Of a DNA stretch of 64,000 bases, positions 8,811 through 18,902 are shown one piece after another. Below the pieces are notes generated by a model that saw nothing but the letters and a program-made list of their open reading frames with translations, was not told the origin of the DNA and made no database searches. Source of the DNA: an uncultured Hymenobacter sp. (GTDB taxonomy: Bacteria > Bacteroidota > Bacteroidia > Cytophagales > Hymenobacteraceae); assembly GCA_913776615.1 (NCBI GenBank), contig CAJYPK010000041.1, positions 78,150 to 142,149 of the forward strand. Direction: 5' to 3'. Each line of letters starts with the position of its first letter. The first letter of the stretch is position 1. The position numbers and the translations under genes were made by a program.

Positions 8811-9716
8811 ATGAATCTCATCAAAGTAGGTAGCGACGCTGCCGGCAAACCCGTCGAAATTAATTACGTGGACTACGGCCAGGGCAACCCCGTGGTGCTC
8901 ATTCACGGCTGGCCCCTCGACCACCAATCGTGGGAATATCAGCTGGCCGAGCTGCCCCTGCACGGCGTGCGCGTGGTGGCCTACGACCGCCGCGGCTTCG
9001 GCAAGTCGTCGAAGCCCTGGGATGGCTACAACTACGATACCCTGGCCGACGACCTGAAAGCCGTACTCGACGAGCTGGACCTGCAAAACGTAACCCTCGT
9101 GGGCTTCTCGATGGGCGGTGGCGAAGTAGCCCGCTACATGAGCCGCCACCAAGGTGCCCGCGTGAGCCGGGTAGTCTTCGTGAGCGCCGTAACGCCCTAC
9201 CTGCTGAAGACCGAAGACAACCCCGATGGCGTCGATAAATCGACGTTCGACGACATGCTGAAAGGCCTCGGCAAAGACCGCCCGGACTTCCTGGCCACGT
9301 TCAGCAAAGGCTTCTACGGCGTGGGCGTACTGAGCCACCCGGTAAGCGATGCCACTCTCACCTGGAGCCAGAGCATTGCCCTGCAAGCCACCCCGCGCTC
9401 GACCAGCGAGTGCGTAAAAGCCTTCAGCGCCACCGATTTCCGCCAGGATTTAAAAGGTATTAAAGTGCCGGCGCTGTTCATTCACGGCGACGAAGACAAA
9501 ACCGTGCCCCTCGACAACAGCGCCAAGCGCGCCGTGGAGCTGGTGCCCGGGGCCCAGCTGGTGGTGTACGAGGGTGAGGCCCACGGCCTCAACGTAACCG
9601 CCGCTGACCGCCTCAACCGCGACCTGCTGACCTTCGCGAGCGGCCGCCCCGTGTCGGACGAGTATTCGGACAGCGAGACCTACCCCGCTGGCCCGGCCGA
9701 GGAGCAGACGTACTAG
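8811..9716 (+). CDS. Alpha/beta hydrolase, non-haem chloroperoxidase/esterase type
   Basis: A 301-residue cytoplasmic protein; no signal peptide. It carries a full catalytic set: VLIHGWPLDHQSWEYQ (oxyanion loop), GFSMGGGEVARY (nucleophile Ser), an acid in HGDEDKTVP and a His in GEAHGLNVT. This arrangement matches cofactor-free haloperoxidases and related arylesterases. The C-terminal ~20 residues are acidic and low in complexity. A strong terminator follows at 9741-9777. It contrasts with the hydrolases at 5945 and 31250, which lack the nucleophile. Confidence 0.9.
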   Translation: MNLIKVGSDAAGKPVEINYVDYGQGNPVVLIHGWPLDHQSWEYQLAELPLHGVRVVAYDRRGFGKSSKPWDGYNYDTLADDLKAVLDELDLQNVTLVGFSMGGGEVARYMSRHQGARVSRVVFVSAVTPYLLKTEDNPDGVDKSTFDDMLKGLGKDRPDFLATFSKGFYGVGVLSHPVSDATLTWSQSIALQATPRSTSECVKAFSATDFRQDLKGIKVPALFIHGDEDKTVPLDNSAKRAVELVPGAQLVVYEGEAHGLNVTAADRLNRDLLTFASGRPVSDEYSDSETYPAGPAEEQTY

Positions 9717-9740
9717 GTAGCCAGTAATTCTGATAAATAG

Positions 9741-9777
9741 AAAAGCGCCCGGCCAGTCAGGTCGGGCGCTTTTTTTT
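9741..9777 (+). terminator. Rho-independent terminator
   Basis: AAAAGCGCCCG pairs with CGGGCGCTTTT and is followed by a run of T residues, 25 bases after the hydrolase stop codon. Confidence 0.9.
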
Positions 9778-9779
9778 AT

Positions 9780-9858
9780 TGTAACACCAAGCTCCGGCTT
9801 GGTGACGCGGCAGGGCACACTCGCCGGGCGCATCACCAAGCCGGAGCCTAGTGTTGCA
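9780..9858. repeat. REP-like 79-base paired hairpin, copy A
   Basis: Two inverted arms, each itself a hairpin (CACCAAGCTCCGGCTTGGTG), bound a variable centre. The right arm has two changes relative to the other copies (CCTA for CTTG and TGC for TAC). Other copies: 29300-29378, 34183-34261 and 52535-52622. It lies between the convergent hydrolase and HNH genes. Confidence 0.85.
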
Positions 9859-9880
9859 TCAAGCAAGGCGCGTCAACTGG

Positions 9881-10375
9881 CTAGCTCAGGTAGGCGTGCC
9901 AGTTTTGGTCGAGGGTGCCGGCCGAGAGCTTGAGGAAGCCCGCCAGCGTGGGCTTTTTGGGCTGGGTGCGCAGCGGCATATTGGCCTCGGCGGGCGTGCG
10001 CTGGCCCTTGGCGTGGTTGCAGCGCGAGCAGGCGGCCACGAGGTTGGTCCAGCCCGAGTCGCCGCCGCGCGAGCGGGGCATCACGTGGTCGAGGGTCAGG
10101 TTTTTGCCCGAGCCGCAGTACTGGCACTCGTACTGGTCGCGCTTGAAGATGTTGTGACGGCTGAGGGCAATGCCCTTGTAGGGCACCCGCACGTAGCGCG
10201 CCAGCCGGATGATGCTGGGCTTGGGAAACGCCTGCGAAATCGTGCGGAGCGTCCCGTGCTCCGACTTTGCCACCATTTCAGCCTTATCTAAAAAGAGTAA
10301 AACGAAAGCCTTTTGCACGCTGCATAAGGTAATGGCGGTGTAGTCGCCATTTAGTACAAGCACTTTTTGGTCCAT
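9881..10375 (-). CDS. HNH endonuclease family protein
   Basis: A 164-residue protein starting at 10375 (MDQKVLVLNGDYTAITL), the usual start for this family; in-frame ATG codons further upstream (10420 and beyond) would add a basic, poorly conserved tail. The C-terminal half holds a zinc-type HNH site: CQYC, LDHVMPRSRGGDSGWTNL, CSRCNHAKGQRTP. The N-terminal strand VLVLNGDYTAI is typical of a widespread bacterial HNH group. Its natural substrate is not known; related proteins are thought to take part in DNA repair or mobile-element biology. It is read alone. Confidence 0.9.
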   Translation of the reverse strand: MDQKVLVLNGDYTAITLCSVQKAFVLLFLDKAEMVAKSEHGTLRTISQAFPKPSIIRLARYVRVPYKGIALSRHNIFKRDQYECQYCGSGKNLTLDHVMPRSRGGDSGWTNLVAACSRCNHAKGQRTPAEANMPLRTQPKKPTLAGFLKLSAGTLDQNWHAYLS

Positions 10376-10424
10376 ATACGGTAGGCGAAAACTAGTGGTG
10401 CGCAAGCTACTAGATTTCATGCAC

Positions 10425-10523
10425 ATGAACAAGAAAAAGCGGGTGAATAATTCCGGCAAATCACGGACTAATGGCCGGGCTTGGGGCCAGCGCGCCCGTG
10501 GCGGCAGTTTGCGGGAGAATTAA
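10425..10523 (+). CDS. Possible very basic 32-residue peptide
   Basis: An open frame from ATG 10425 to TAA 10521-10523. The peptide is strongly basic, starting MNKKKRVNNSGKSR and ending RGGSLREN. No known family is recognised. It overlaps the region upstream of the HNH start on the other strand. There is no clear ribosome-binding site or -7 box, so it may be a chance frame. Confidence 0.25.
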   Translation: MNKKKRVNNSGKSRTNGRAWGQRARGGSLREN

Positions 10524-10626
10524 ATTATTGTTGCTCGGCGTGCCGAAGTCACTTACAGCTCATCAATGCGCGCCGATTACTACGCACTAACCTTATTTTT
10601 ACAGGCTTTACCCTTGCCCGCTTCTA

Positions 10627-11982
10627 ATGCCCGAAGGCACTATTTTGCTCATCGACGACGAGGCCAGCCTGCGCCGGGTAGTGGCGCGGGTGCTCGAATT
10701 TGAGGGCTACACCGTGTGGCAGGCGGCCGACGCCCGCAGCGGCCTCGACCTGCTGCGCCAGCACGCCGCCGAGATACTGGTGGTGCTCTGCGACGTGAAG
10801 CTGCCCGATGCCCACGGCGTGGCGTTGCTGCCCCGGTTGCGCGCCCTGGCCCCGCTGGCCGAAGTCATTCTACTCACCGCCTACGGCACCATTGCCGACG
10901 GCGTGCGCGCCATGAAGGAGGGGGCGTTCGACTACCTCACCAAGGGCGACTCCGACGACCAACTGCTCGTGCTGGTGGCGCGGGCCGCCGAAAAAGCCCG
11001 CCTCCAGCACCGCGTGGCCGAGCTGGAAAAGCAGGTGGGCAGCCAGCACAGCTTCGCCTCCATGATTGGCACCTCACCCGCGTTGCAACGGGCCAAAAGC
11101 CTGGCCGAGCGCGTGGCCCCCACCGAGGCCGCCGTGCTGCTCGAAGGCCCCACCGGCAGCGGCAAGGAGCTGTTTGCCCAGGCCATTCACCAGGCCAGCC
11201 CGCGCCGCAGCAAGCCCTTCGTGGCGGTCAATTGCAGCGCCTTTCCGAAGGATTTATTAGAAAGTGAGCTGTTTGGCTACCGTAAGGGAGCCTTTACCGG
11301 GGCGATGACCGACAAAAAGGGCTTGTTCGAAGAAGCCAACGGCGGTACGCTCTTCCTGGACGAAATCGGGGAGCTCGATAGTGGCCTGCAAGCCAAGCTG
11401 CTGCGCGTGCTCGAAACCCAGGAGTACTACAAGCTCGGCGACTCCAAGCCCGCCCGGGCCAACGTGCGGTTGGTGGCCGCCACCAACCGCAACCTGCGTG
11501 CCGAGGCCGATGCGGGCCACTTCCGGGCCGATTTGTACTACCGTCTCTCGGTGTTTGTGGTGCCCGTGCCGCCGCTCAACGCCCGCCGCGAGGACATTGA
11601 GCCGCTGGCCGAATATTTCCTGCGCTTTTACGCCGCCAAGCTGCGCAAGCGCCTGCGCGGCATGAGTGCCGAGTTTGCCCGCCTGCTGCGGGCTTACGAC
11701 TGGCGTGGCAACGTGCGCGAGCTCAAGAACGTGCTGGAGCGCGCCGTCATCTTGGCCGACGAGGAGGAGCTAACCGCCGACACGCTGCCGCCCGAGTTTC
11801 AGGCGCTGGCCCTGGCGGGTGCCGACGAGCCCGCCGGCACCCGCAGCCTGTGGGCCGTGGAGAAGCGCCAGATTCAACTGGTGCTGCACGAGGTCGGGGG
11901 CAATAAGACCGAGGCCGCCCGGCAGCTGGGAATTGGCGTGAAAACGCTGTACCGCAAGCTGCAAGAGTATGGGATGGCTTAG
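10627..11982 (+). CDS. Sigma-54-dependent response regulator (NtrC type), copy 1
   Basis: A 451-residue transcription activator. A receiver domain (1-125) has the acidic pair IDDE, the phosphoacceptor Asp in VVLCDVKLPD, TAYGT and the Lys in YLTKGD. The AAA+ domain (about 140-370) has Walker A GPTGSGKE, the sigma-54 loop GAFTGA, and Walker B FLDEIGEL; a Fis-type helix-turn-helix ends the protein (GGNKTEAARQLGIGVKTLYRKL). Such proteins drive RpoN-dependent promoters once phosphorylated. It lies 513 bases upstream of a histidine kinase on the same strand, its probable partner. A close paralogue follows at 16630; the two share long identical stretches such as SELFGYRKGAFTGAMTDKKG. Confidence 0.95.
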   Translation: MPEGTILLIDDEASLRRVVARVLEFEGYTVWQAADARSGLDLLRQHAAEILVVLCDVKLPDAHGVALLPRLRALAPLAEVILLTAYGTIADGVRAMKEGAFDYLTKGDSDDQLLVLVARAAEKARLQHRVAELEKQVGSQHSFASMIGTSPALQRAKSLAERVAPTEAAVLLEGPTGSGKELFAQAIHQASPRRSKPFVAVNCSAFPKDLLESELFGYRKGAFTGAMTDKKGLFEEANGGTLFLDEIGELDSGLQAKLLRVLETQEYYKLGDSKPARANVRLVAATNRNLRAEADAGHFRADLYYRLSVFVVPVPPLNARREDIEPLAEYFLRFYAAKLRKRLRGMSAEFARLLRAYDWRGNVRELKNVLERAVILADEEELTADTLPPEFQALALAGADEPAGTRSLWAVEKRQIQLVLHEVGGNKTEAARQLGIGVKTLYRKLQEYGMA

Positions 11983-12033
11983 TTCGATAGGATGTTTTGG
12001 GCTTCGGGCACATTGCTAGTTTGTCGATTCTGC

Positions 12034-12112
12034 GTCATTGCGAGCGTAGCGAAGCAATCGCACCTATTCAGCTACCGTTCGAGTGCGATTGCTTCGCTAC
12101 GCTCGCAACGAC
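12034..12112. repeat. Inverted repeat with GCGATTGCTTCGC arms
   Basis: Two 30-base arms, nearly perfect, share GAGCGTAGCGAAGCAATCGC and its complement around a 19-base centre. It is one of two long hairpins filling the gap between the first response regulator and the kinase (11983-12495). Confidence 0.85.
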
Positions 12113-12153
12113 AGGCCCTAGGTTGAATTTACCCTTATGCTGAAGTAGCCTCC

Positions 12154-12248
12154 CCGTCTGTCATGCTGAGCCTGCGAAGCATCCTGTCGCGTTTCAACAG
12201 GTCGTTCTAACCGGACAAGATGCTTCGCAGGCTCAGCATGACAGACGG
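12154..12248. repeat. Inverted repeat with GTCATGCTGAGCCTGCGAAG arms
   Basis: Perfect arms of 30 bases (CCGTCTGTCATGCTGAGCCT onwards) flank a 35-base centre. It differs in sequence from the hairpin at 12034 but has the same build, and neither carries a gene. Confidence 0.85.
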
Positions 12249-12306
12249 AGAAAGTGATGGGAGAGGGGCGATTGTTACTGGCATTGGTGCCGAATAGACA
12301 GGGCCT

Positions 12307-12338
12307 TTTTGACCCGGCACCGGGTCATTTTGACCCGG
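12307..12338 (+). promoter_or_regulatory. Operator-like TTTTGACCCGG direct repeats
   Basis: TTTTGACCCGG occurs twice exactly (12307-12317 and 12328-12338), 21 bases apart, i.e. two helical turns, with an inverted ACCGGGTC between them. It lies 160 bases before the kinase start and may bind a regulator; which one is unknown. Confidence 0.45.
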
Positions 12339-12378
12339 AAGGGACCAGCTTAGACTAAGAGTAAAAGAAAACTGTCCG

Positions 12379-12403
12379 CTAGTTGACTTTATTAGTCAAC
12401 TAG
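12379..12403 (+). promoter_or_regulatory. Perfect palindrome CTAGTTGACT-N5-AGTCAACTAG
   Basis: A 10-base perfect inverted repeat with a 5-base AT spacer, 93 bases before the kinase start at 12496. The layout is that of a dimeric repressor site, or a hairpin in the leader RNA. Confidence 0.45.
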
Positions 12404-12495
12404 ATAGGTTGGAGAGGCATCCTTTCCGCCCAACCTGGCGCAGCATTGGCAGCCCCTGGCACGAAGCGTTCGGCATCAAGCCGCACTTTCGCGCT

Positions 12496-14253
12496 ATGAG
12501 TGTCAAATCATCCATCACTATCGGGCTGCTGGCCATGCTGGCGCTGCTGGTCGGCGGCGGCAGCTATGCCTACTACACGGTGCAGCGGCTGGAGCACAGC
12601 ACCCGGGCCATCCTGCAAGATAATTTTTATTCGGTGCAGCTGGGGCAGGGCATGTTGCAGGCCCTCGACCAGGTAGAGGCGGCGCCCTCGGCGGCGGGCC
12701 TGGCGCAGTTTGAGGCGCAGCTGACCCGCGAGGCGGGCAACGTGACCGAGCGCGGCGAGCGCGCCCTCGTCGATGGCCTGACGCAGACGCTGGCCCGCTA
12801 CCGCGCCCAGCCCAGCCCGGCCGACCTGGCCCAACTGCGCCGCCAGACTCACCGTATGGTAGAGCTTAATATGCAGGCCCTGACGCGCAAGAACGCCGCC
12901 GCTGCCCACGCCGCTACCGTGGCGAGCCGCTACCTCATTCTCTGCACGGTGGTGGGCCTGCTGCTGGCCTTGTCGCTGGTGCTGAGCGTGCCCGAGGCCG
13001 CCGTGAGCGGGCTGCGCAAGCTGTCGGCCAGCATCGCGCACGCCACGCAGGGCGATTTTGCCGCCACCATTCCGGTTGAGAGCCGCGACGAATTTGGGCG
13101 CGTGGCCGAGGGCTTCAATCGTCTGCTGGTGCAGCTCAACACCTTCCGCCACACCAACCTGGCGGGCATCATGGCCGAGCGCAACCGTGCCGCCAGCATC
13201 GTGCGAACGCTCGACGAAGGCATTTTACTGCTCGACGAAAATGGACAGATATTAGTAGCCAACCCGCTAGCCTGCAACCTGCTGGGCCTGCCCGAGCGCC
13301 AGGTAATCGGCCGGCTGGCCCCGGAGCTGGCCGAGCAGCAGCCGCTGCTGCATCAGTGGTTGGCCTACGCGCAGCGGCCGGCTGGCCGGCGCACGGGGGC
13401 GCTGCCCTTCACCGTAGCGCAGCAGGGCGAAGATGTTCATTACCAATTGGTAGTGCACGACGTGCTGAGTCCCAGCCCCACGCTGGGCCACCTGGAGCTG
13501 GCGGGCACCATCCTGGCCTTGCACAACGTGTCGGACTTCGCACGGCGCGACCAGACCAAGTCGCACTTCCTGGCCACCGTGAGCCACGAGCTGCGCACGC
13601 CGCTCTCGTCCATCAACTTCCACCTCAAGCTGCTGCAAGACCCCCGCGTGGGCACCCTCACCGCCGAGCAGCAGGAAATCCTAGCCAGCGTGAAGCAGGA
13701 AAATCAGCGGTTGCTGGCCCTCACCGGCAACCTACTCGACGTGTCGCGCCTCGAAAGCGAAACCCTGCCCCTCGATGCCCAGCCCGTACCCGTGGCCGAG
13801 CTCGTGGCCCAGGCTGCCGCCCCCGTGCAGCTTCAGCTGGCGCCCAAGCACTTGCAACTAGATGTGCAATTGCCGGCCGACCTGCCGCCCGTGCGCGCCG
13901 ACCGCGAGAAAACGGTGTGGGTGCTGCTCAATCTGCTCACCAACGCCGTGCGCCACTCGCCCGAAGGCGCCGCCATCGCCATCGCGGCCGCCCGCACGCC
14001 CAATGGCCGCGCCGTGCGCGTAACCGTGCAAGACCACGGCCCCGGCATCGCCCCCGAAGACCAGGAGCGCATTTTTCACCGCTTTACCCAGCTGGCCGGC
14101 GAGGGCGACGCGCCCCGCACCGGCAGCGGCCTGGGGCTGAGCATCGGCCGCGAATTCATCACCTCGCAGGGCGGGCAACTGGGCGTCGAGAGCACACTGG
14201 GAGCCGGGAGCACCTTCTTTTTCACGCTTCCCATTGCGGATGAGTTGGGCTAA
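12496..14253 (+). CDS. Membrane histidine kinase (HAMP-PAS-HisKA-HATPase), copy 1
   Basis: A 585-residue sensor kinase; the start at 12496 gives MSVKSSITIGLLAMLALLVGG, a first membrane helix at about 9-28. A periplasmic helical sensor follows, then a second helix (about 145-165), HAMP (AAVSGLRKLSASIAHATQGDF), PAS (IVRTLDEGILLLDENG), HisKA with SHELRTPLSS and the HATPase domain (NAVRHSPEG, DHGPGIAP, GSGLGLSIG). All key residues are present. It is paralogous to the kinases at 29412 and 36703. It lies between response regulator copy 1 and kup copy 1, so it probably signals to that regulator in response to cation or osmotic state (inference). Confidence 0.93.
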   Translation: MSVKSSITIGLLAMLALLVGGGSYAYYTVQRLEHSTRAILQDNFYSVQLGQGMLQALDQVEAAPSAAGLAQFEAQLTREAGNVTERGERALVDGLTQTLARYRAQPSPADLAQLRRQTHRMVELNMQALTRKNAAAAHAATVASRYLILCTVVGLLLALSLVLSVPEAAVSGLRKLSASIAHATQGDFAATIPVESRDEFGRVAEGFNRLLVQLNTFRHTNLAGIMAERNRAASIVRTLDEGILLLDENGQILVANPLACNLLGLPERQVIGRLAPELAEQQPLLHQWLAYAQRPAGRRTGALPFTVAQQGEDVHYQLVVHDVLSPSPTLGHLELAGTILALHNVSDFARRDQTKSHFLATVSHELRTPLSSINFHLKLLQDPRVGTLTAEQQEILASVKQENQRLLALTGNLLDVSRLESETLPLDAQPVPVAELVAQAAAPVQLQLAPKHLQLDVQLPADLPPVRADREKTVWVLLNLLTNAVRHSPEGAAIAIAAARTPNGRAVRVTVQDHGPGIAPEDQERIFHRFTQLAGEGDAPRTGSGLGLSIGREFITSQGGQLGVESTLGAGSTFFFTLPIADELG

Positions 14254-14277
14254 AGCTGCCTTAGCGATAGAGGTTTG

Positions 14278-14359
14278 AATTAAAAATGAAAAATGAAGAA
14301 TTAAAAATTAAGCAAGTGAAAAAATATAATTTTTAATTCTTCATTTTTCATTTTTAATT
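14278..14359. repeat. AT-rich inverted repeat
   Basis: Perfect 33-base arms built from AATTAAAAATGAAAAATGAA-type sequence, with a 16-base centre, fill the gap between the kinase and kup. The composition differs sharply from the GC-rich surroundings. It could act as a terminator on either strand. Confidence 0.85.
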
Positions 14360-14413
14360 ACTCGTAAGCTCAGCGAGTATTTGCACAAAAAACTGACAAT
14401 CAACTTATTTTTC

Positions 14414-16420
14414 ATGGCTCCCGCAGCGCATTCCGAATCCAACATTCATACTCGTAGCATCACGGCCGCCGGGCTGCTCGTGACGCTGGGTATCATCTTC
14501 GGCGACATTGGTACGTCGCCGCTCTACGTTTTCAAGTCCATTCTCGGCGACCGGCCCATTAGCGAGCTGCTGGTGTATGGCGGCGTGTCGGCGGTGTTCT
14601 GGACGCTCACGCTTCAGACGAGCATCAAGTACATCTGGCTCACGCTGGAGGCTGATAACCACGGGGAAGGTGGCATTTTTTCGCTCTACTCGCTGGTGCG
14701 CAAGCGGGGCAAGTGGCTGCTGTGGCCGGCCATTATAGGGGCGGGCACGCTGCTGGCCGATGGCATTATCACGCCGCCCATCTCGGTGTCGTCGGCCATT
14801 GAGGGGCTGAAAATTCTGGACCCCAGCCTGTCCGAGACCTACATCATCGCGGTGGTGGTCATTATCATCACGCTGCTCTTTGGCTTTCAGCAGTTTGGAA
14901 CCAAGGTGGTGGGCGCGTCGTTCGGGCCGATTATGCTGCTGTGGTTCCTCACCATTGGGACGCTGGGCCTGGTGCAGGTGCTGCACCACCCCGGCGTGCT
15001 GGCGGCAATTAACCCGCTCTACGCCATTAAGTTGCTGACGGTGTACCCCAAGGGCTTCTGGCTGCTGGGCGCGGTGTTTCTCTGCACTACCGGGGCCGAG
15101 GCGCTGTACTCCGACCTGGGCCACTGCGGGCGGAAGAATATTCGCGTATCCTGGCTTCTGGTGAAAAGCGCGCTCGTGCTCAACTACTTCGGGCAGGCGG
15201 CCTGGGCCATGCAGTTTGTGGGCAAACCCCTGGGCGGTGACCAAAATCCCTTCTTCCTCATTGCGCCCACCTGGGCCGTGCTGCCGCTCATTTTGCTGGC
15301 CACGATGGCGACCATTATCGCCTCGCAGGCACTTATTTCGGGGTCGTACACGCTTATCTCCGAAGCCGTTAGCCTAAATTTCTGGCCCAAGGTGCGCATT
15401 ACTTATCCCACCGACCAGCGCGGGCAGATCTACGTGCCCAGCATCAACTGGATGCTGTGGGCCGGCTGCGTGGCCGTGCAGCTGTGGTTTAAAACCTCGT
15501 CGAACATGGAGGCGGCCTACGGCTTCTCCATCACCGTGGCCATGATTACGACCAGCATCCTGCTTTCGCAGTACCTGCGCGGGGTGCGGCACTGGGCGCT
15601 GCCGGCAGTGGGGCTTATCATGTTAGTATTCATGACGGTGGAGCTGTCCTTCCTCATCGCCAACATCACCAAGCTGCTCAACCGTCTGGGCATCCTGATT
15701 TTCGAGTGGGCGCTGATTCTCAGCATGTGGGTGGGCTACAAGGGCCGCCAAATCAAGAACCGCTACCTCGACATGACCACCTGGGGCGGCAACCTCGCCA
15801 TGCTGCAAGAGCTGAGCCAGGATGAAACGGTGAGCAAGTACGCCTCCAACCTCGTGTACCTCACCCGCAGCAAGGACGCCAAGCAGATTGAGTCGCGCAT
15901 CATCTACTCCATCCTGCGCAAGAAGCCCAAGCGCGCCGACCACTACTGGTTCTTGAACATCAGCCTGTTGAACGAGCCCTTCGGGATGCGCTACACCCTC
16001 GAAACGCTAGTGCCCGATGTGGCTTACAAAATCAATTTCCAGCTCGGCTTCCGCATCCAGCCGCGTATCAACCTGTTGTTTCGCCGCGTGCTTGAAGACA
16101 TGGGCCGGCAGGGCGAAGTTGACATTACCTCGCGCTACGCCACCCTGCAAAAGCGCAACCTGCCCGGCGACTTCCGCTTCGTGGTGCTCGACAAAGTGCT
16201 GAGCTTCGACAACCAGCTTTCTTTCAAAGAGAGCTTCATCCTGAAGGCCTATTTCTTTATTAATAAGCTGGCCATCAGCGACCAGCAGGCTTTCGGCCTC
16301 GATACCAGCGACGTAACGGTGGAGAACGTGCCGCTTACCATTCAGCCCTACCGCGAGCTGGATTTGCAGCGCGTGGCGGTAGGGGAGGAAGCCCCGGTGC
16401 GGGCGGTGCTGGCGCATTAG
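14414..16420 (+). CDS. kup: Kup-type potassium uptake transporter, copy 1
   Basis: A 668-residue membrane protein that imports K+ with H+. The start at 14414 gives MAPAAHSES; a start 33 bases earlier is also in frame. Family motifs are clear: GIIFGDIGTSPLYVFK, EADNHGEGGIFSLYSL, LADGIITPPISVSSAIEG, GAVFLCTTGAEALYSDLGHCG and ASQALISGSYTLI. About twelve membrane helices fill residues 20-450 and a cytoplasmic domain follows (IRLFRRVLEDMG-like LLFRRVLEDMG). Kup works at moderate K+, whereas the kdp operon nearby works at very low K+. It stands between a histidine kinase and a second response regulator. Confidence 0.95.
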   Translation: MAPAAHSESNIHTRSITAAGLLVTLGIIFGDIGTSPLYVFKSILGDRPISELLVYGGVSAVFWTLTLQTSIKYIWLTLEADNHGEGGIFSLYSLVRKRGKWLLWPAIIGAGTLLADGIITPPISVSSAIEGLKILDPSLSETYIIAVVVIIITLLFGFQQFGTKVVGASFGPIMLLWFLTIGTLGLVQVLHHPGVLAAINPLYAIKLLTVYPKGFWLLGAVFLCTTGAEALYSDLGHCGRKNIRVSWLLVKSALVLNYFGQAAWAMQFVGKPLGGDQNPFFLIAPTWAVLPLILLATMATIIASQALISGSYTLISEAVSLNFWPKVRITYPTDQRGQIYVPSINWMLWAGCVAVQLWFKTSSNMEAAYGFSITVAMITTSILLSQYLRGVRHWALPAVGLIMLVFMTVELSFLIANITKLLNRLGILIFEWALILSMWVGYKGRQIKNRYLDMTTWGGNLAMLQELSQDETVSKYASNLVYLTRSKDAKQIESRIIYSILRKKPKRADHYWFLNISLLNEPFGMRYTLETLVPDVAYKINFQLGFRIQPRINLLFRRVLEDMGRQGEVDITSRYATLQKRNLPGDFRFVVLDKVLSFDNQLSFKESFILKAYFFINKLAISDQQAFGLDTSDVTVENVPLTIQPYRELDLQRVAVGEEAPVRAVLAH

Positions 16421-16452
16421 CATGTAGTAGGGCGTTGCTCGCCGCCCGTGTG

Positions 16453-16548
16453 ACCCCACCCCCGGCCCCTCCCCTTCGGGAGAGGGGAGCCTGACGTTTG
16501 CTTACGATTGGCTCCCCTCTCCCAAAGGGGAGGGGCCGGGGGTGGGGT
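16453..16548. repeat. CCCTCTCC-type long inverted repeat, copy a
   Basis: Arms of 39 bases (ACCCCACCCCCGGCCCCTCC onward) with a few mismatches surround a short centre. It belongs to a family with copies at 18153, 21410, 36290, 46708 and 63886. It lies between kup copy 1 and response regulator copy 2. Confidence 0.85.
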
Positions 16549-16629
16549 TATGCGTTAGGGCAATACTCAATCCCTAACATTGTGTCCTGATTTTGGGCTA
16601 TTACTACCCGCCCGCCCCGATTACTTGCC

Positions 16630-18030
<1,401 letters not shown>

Positions 18031-18152
18031 GGGCTAGGCGGGGCGTAGGTGTCATTCGCACCGGTGTCACGTAGCGGCTGTAGTAGCTCGTCTAGTGTCG
18101 ACCTCACTGGCGGTGCCGCGTTGCCGGCAAATACCAGTTGCCGCATGTAGCA

Positions 18153-18304
18153 GCTCGTCTGGCGTAGACCTCACCCCCTAGCCCCCTCTCCTTGGGGAGA
18201 GGGGGGACTAGCCCTAGTTTTTAGAAACTATGATTAAGACTAAAACTAGTTCCCCCTCTCCCCAGGGAGAGGGGGCTAGGGGGTGAGGTCTACGCCGGGC
18301 GAGC
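18153..18304. repeat. CCCTCTCC-type long inverted repeat, copy b
   Basis: Arms start GCTCGTCTGGCGTAGACCTC and end with the near-perfect complement, including CACCCCCTAGCCCCCTCTCC. The right end overlaps the 3' end of the 97-residue gene at 18290, whose stop codon and last codons are thus repeat sequence. Confidence 0.85.
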
Positions 18305-18583
18305 CGCTACGGTATCCTGCCCAATCCACGCATCATAAGCTGCTACCGATAACCGCTCGGCCATAAAATCGCGCATCGAGTACCCTCGCAATTCCAGGCA
18401 CCAGCGCAAAAAATCGGGCTCCGACTGGGTGGTGGTGAAGCCCCGCTTCAGTACTTCGGTTCGGCGGGCGAGGGAGAGCGAAGCCAGCCAGTCGTAGAAA
18501 TCGGTGGCGGTGAGCGGGAAGTCGGCCATCTGGGCGTAGTAGGCCTGGGCGGCAGCGTTAATTTCAGGAAGCAGCGAAGACAT
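18290..18583 (-). CDS. Hypothetical 97-residue protein
   Basis: Start at 18583 (MSSLLPEINAAAQAYY); the frame runs further upstream but that part is GC-rich and unrelated. It is mostly helical, acidic to neutral, with YDWLASLSLARRTEVLKRGF and DFLRWCLELRGYSMRDFM, and has no signal peptide or membrane segment. No family is recognised. Its final residues (about AARPA) are encoded by the repeat at 18153-18304, which suggests the repeat arrived inside or at the very end of the gene. It faces away from the kdp operon and lies between response regulator copy 2 and the next gene. Confidence 0.6.
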   Translation of the reverse strand: MSSLLPEINAAAQAYYAQMADFPLTATDFYDWLASLSLARRTEVLKRGFTTTQSEPDFLRWCLELRGYSMRDFMAERLSVAAYDAWIGQDTVAARPA

Positions 18584-18700
18584 AGTAAGCTGGCCCGCCC
18601 ACAATTGGCCGGGCCGCGCAGCCCCGTACCAACCTGGGGCCAGCCCGCGCACTATGCCGCTACGGCCCTTAAAGCCAGTTTCGGCCGCGCCGGCTGGCTG

Positions 18701-18749
18701 GCAAAACGCACGCGGGCCTAGCAAAATGCTAGGCCCGCGTGCGTTTTGC
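18701..18749. repeat. Perfect 23-base hairpin with GCAAAACGC/CTAGCA ends
   Basis: Arms beginning GCAAAACGCACGCGGGCCTA are exact inverted copies with only AAA between them. Related GCAAAACG and CTAG hairpins occur at 19284-19300, 36148-36186 and 36425-36466, all beside the kdp genes. Confidence 0.75.
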
Positions 18750-18848
18750 TAGGGGTGCCAATTGGCGATAATGAGTAGATAAATTTTTGATAGTGAGTGC
18801 GATTGTCGCCAGGTGATAAAGCTGGTGCGTCGTGGCACTGGCCTTGGT

Positions 18849-18892
18849 AAAAGGGGGTTTGCCGCCAGCTAGTTGGCGGCAAACCCCCTTTT
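18849..18892 (+). terminator. Strong hairpin just before the next start codon
   Basis: A perfect 19-base stem (AAAAGGGGGTTTGCCGCCA and complement) with a 6-base loop, followed by TTCTTT. It ends 10 bases before the ATG at 18903. It has the form of a terminator on both strands, yet sits in front of a gene, so it may be an attenuator or a terminator for the minus strand. Confidence 0.6.
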
Positions 18893-18902
18893 TCTTTCCC
18901 CC

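Noticed and set aside
12034..12248. Possible CRISPR array or tRNA in the gap before kinase copy 1
   Set aside because: Only two unrelated inverted repeats are present; there are no regularly spaced direct repeats and no cloverleaf.
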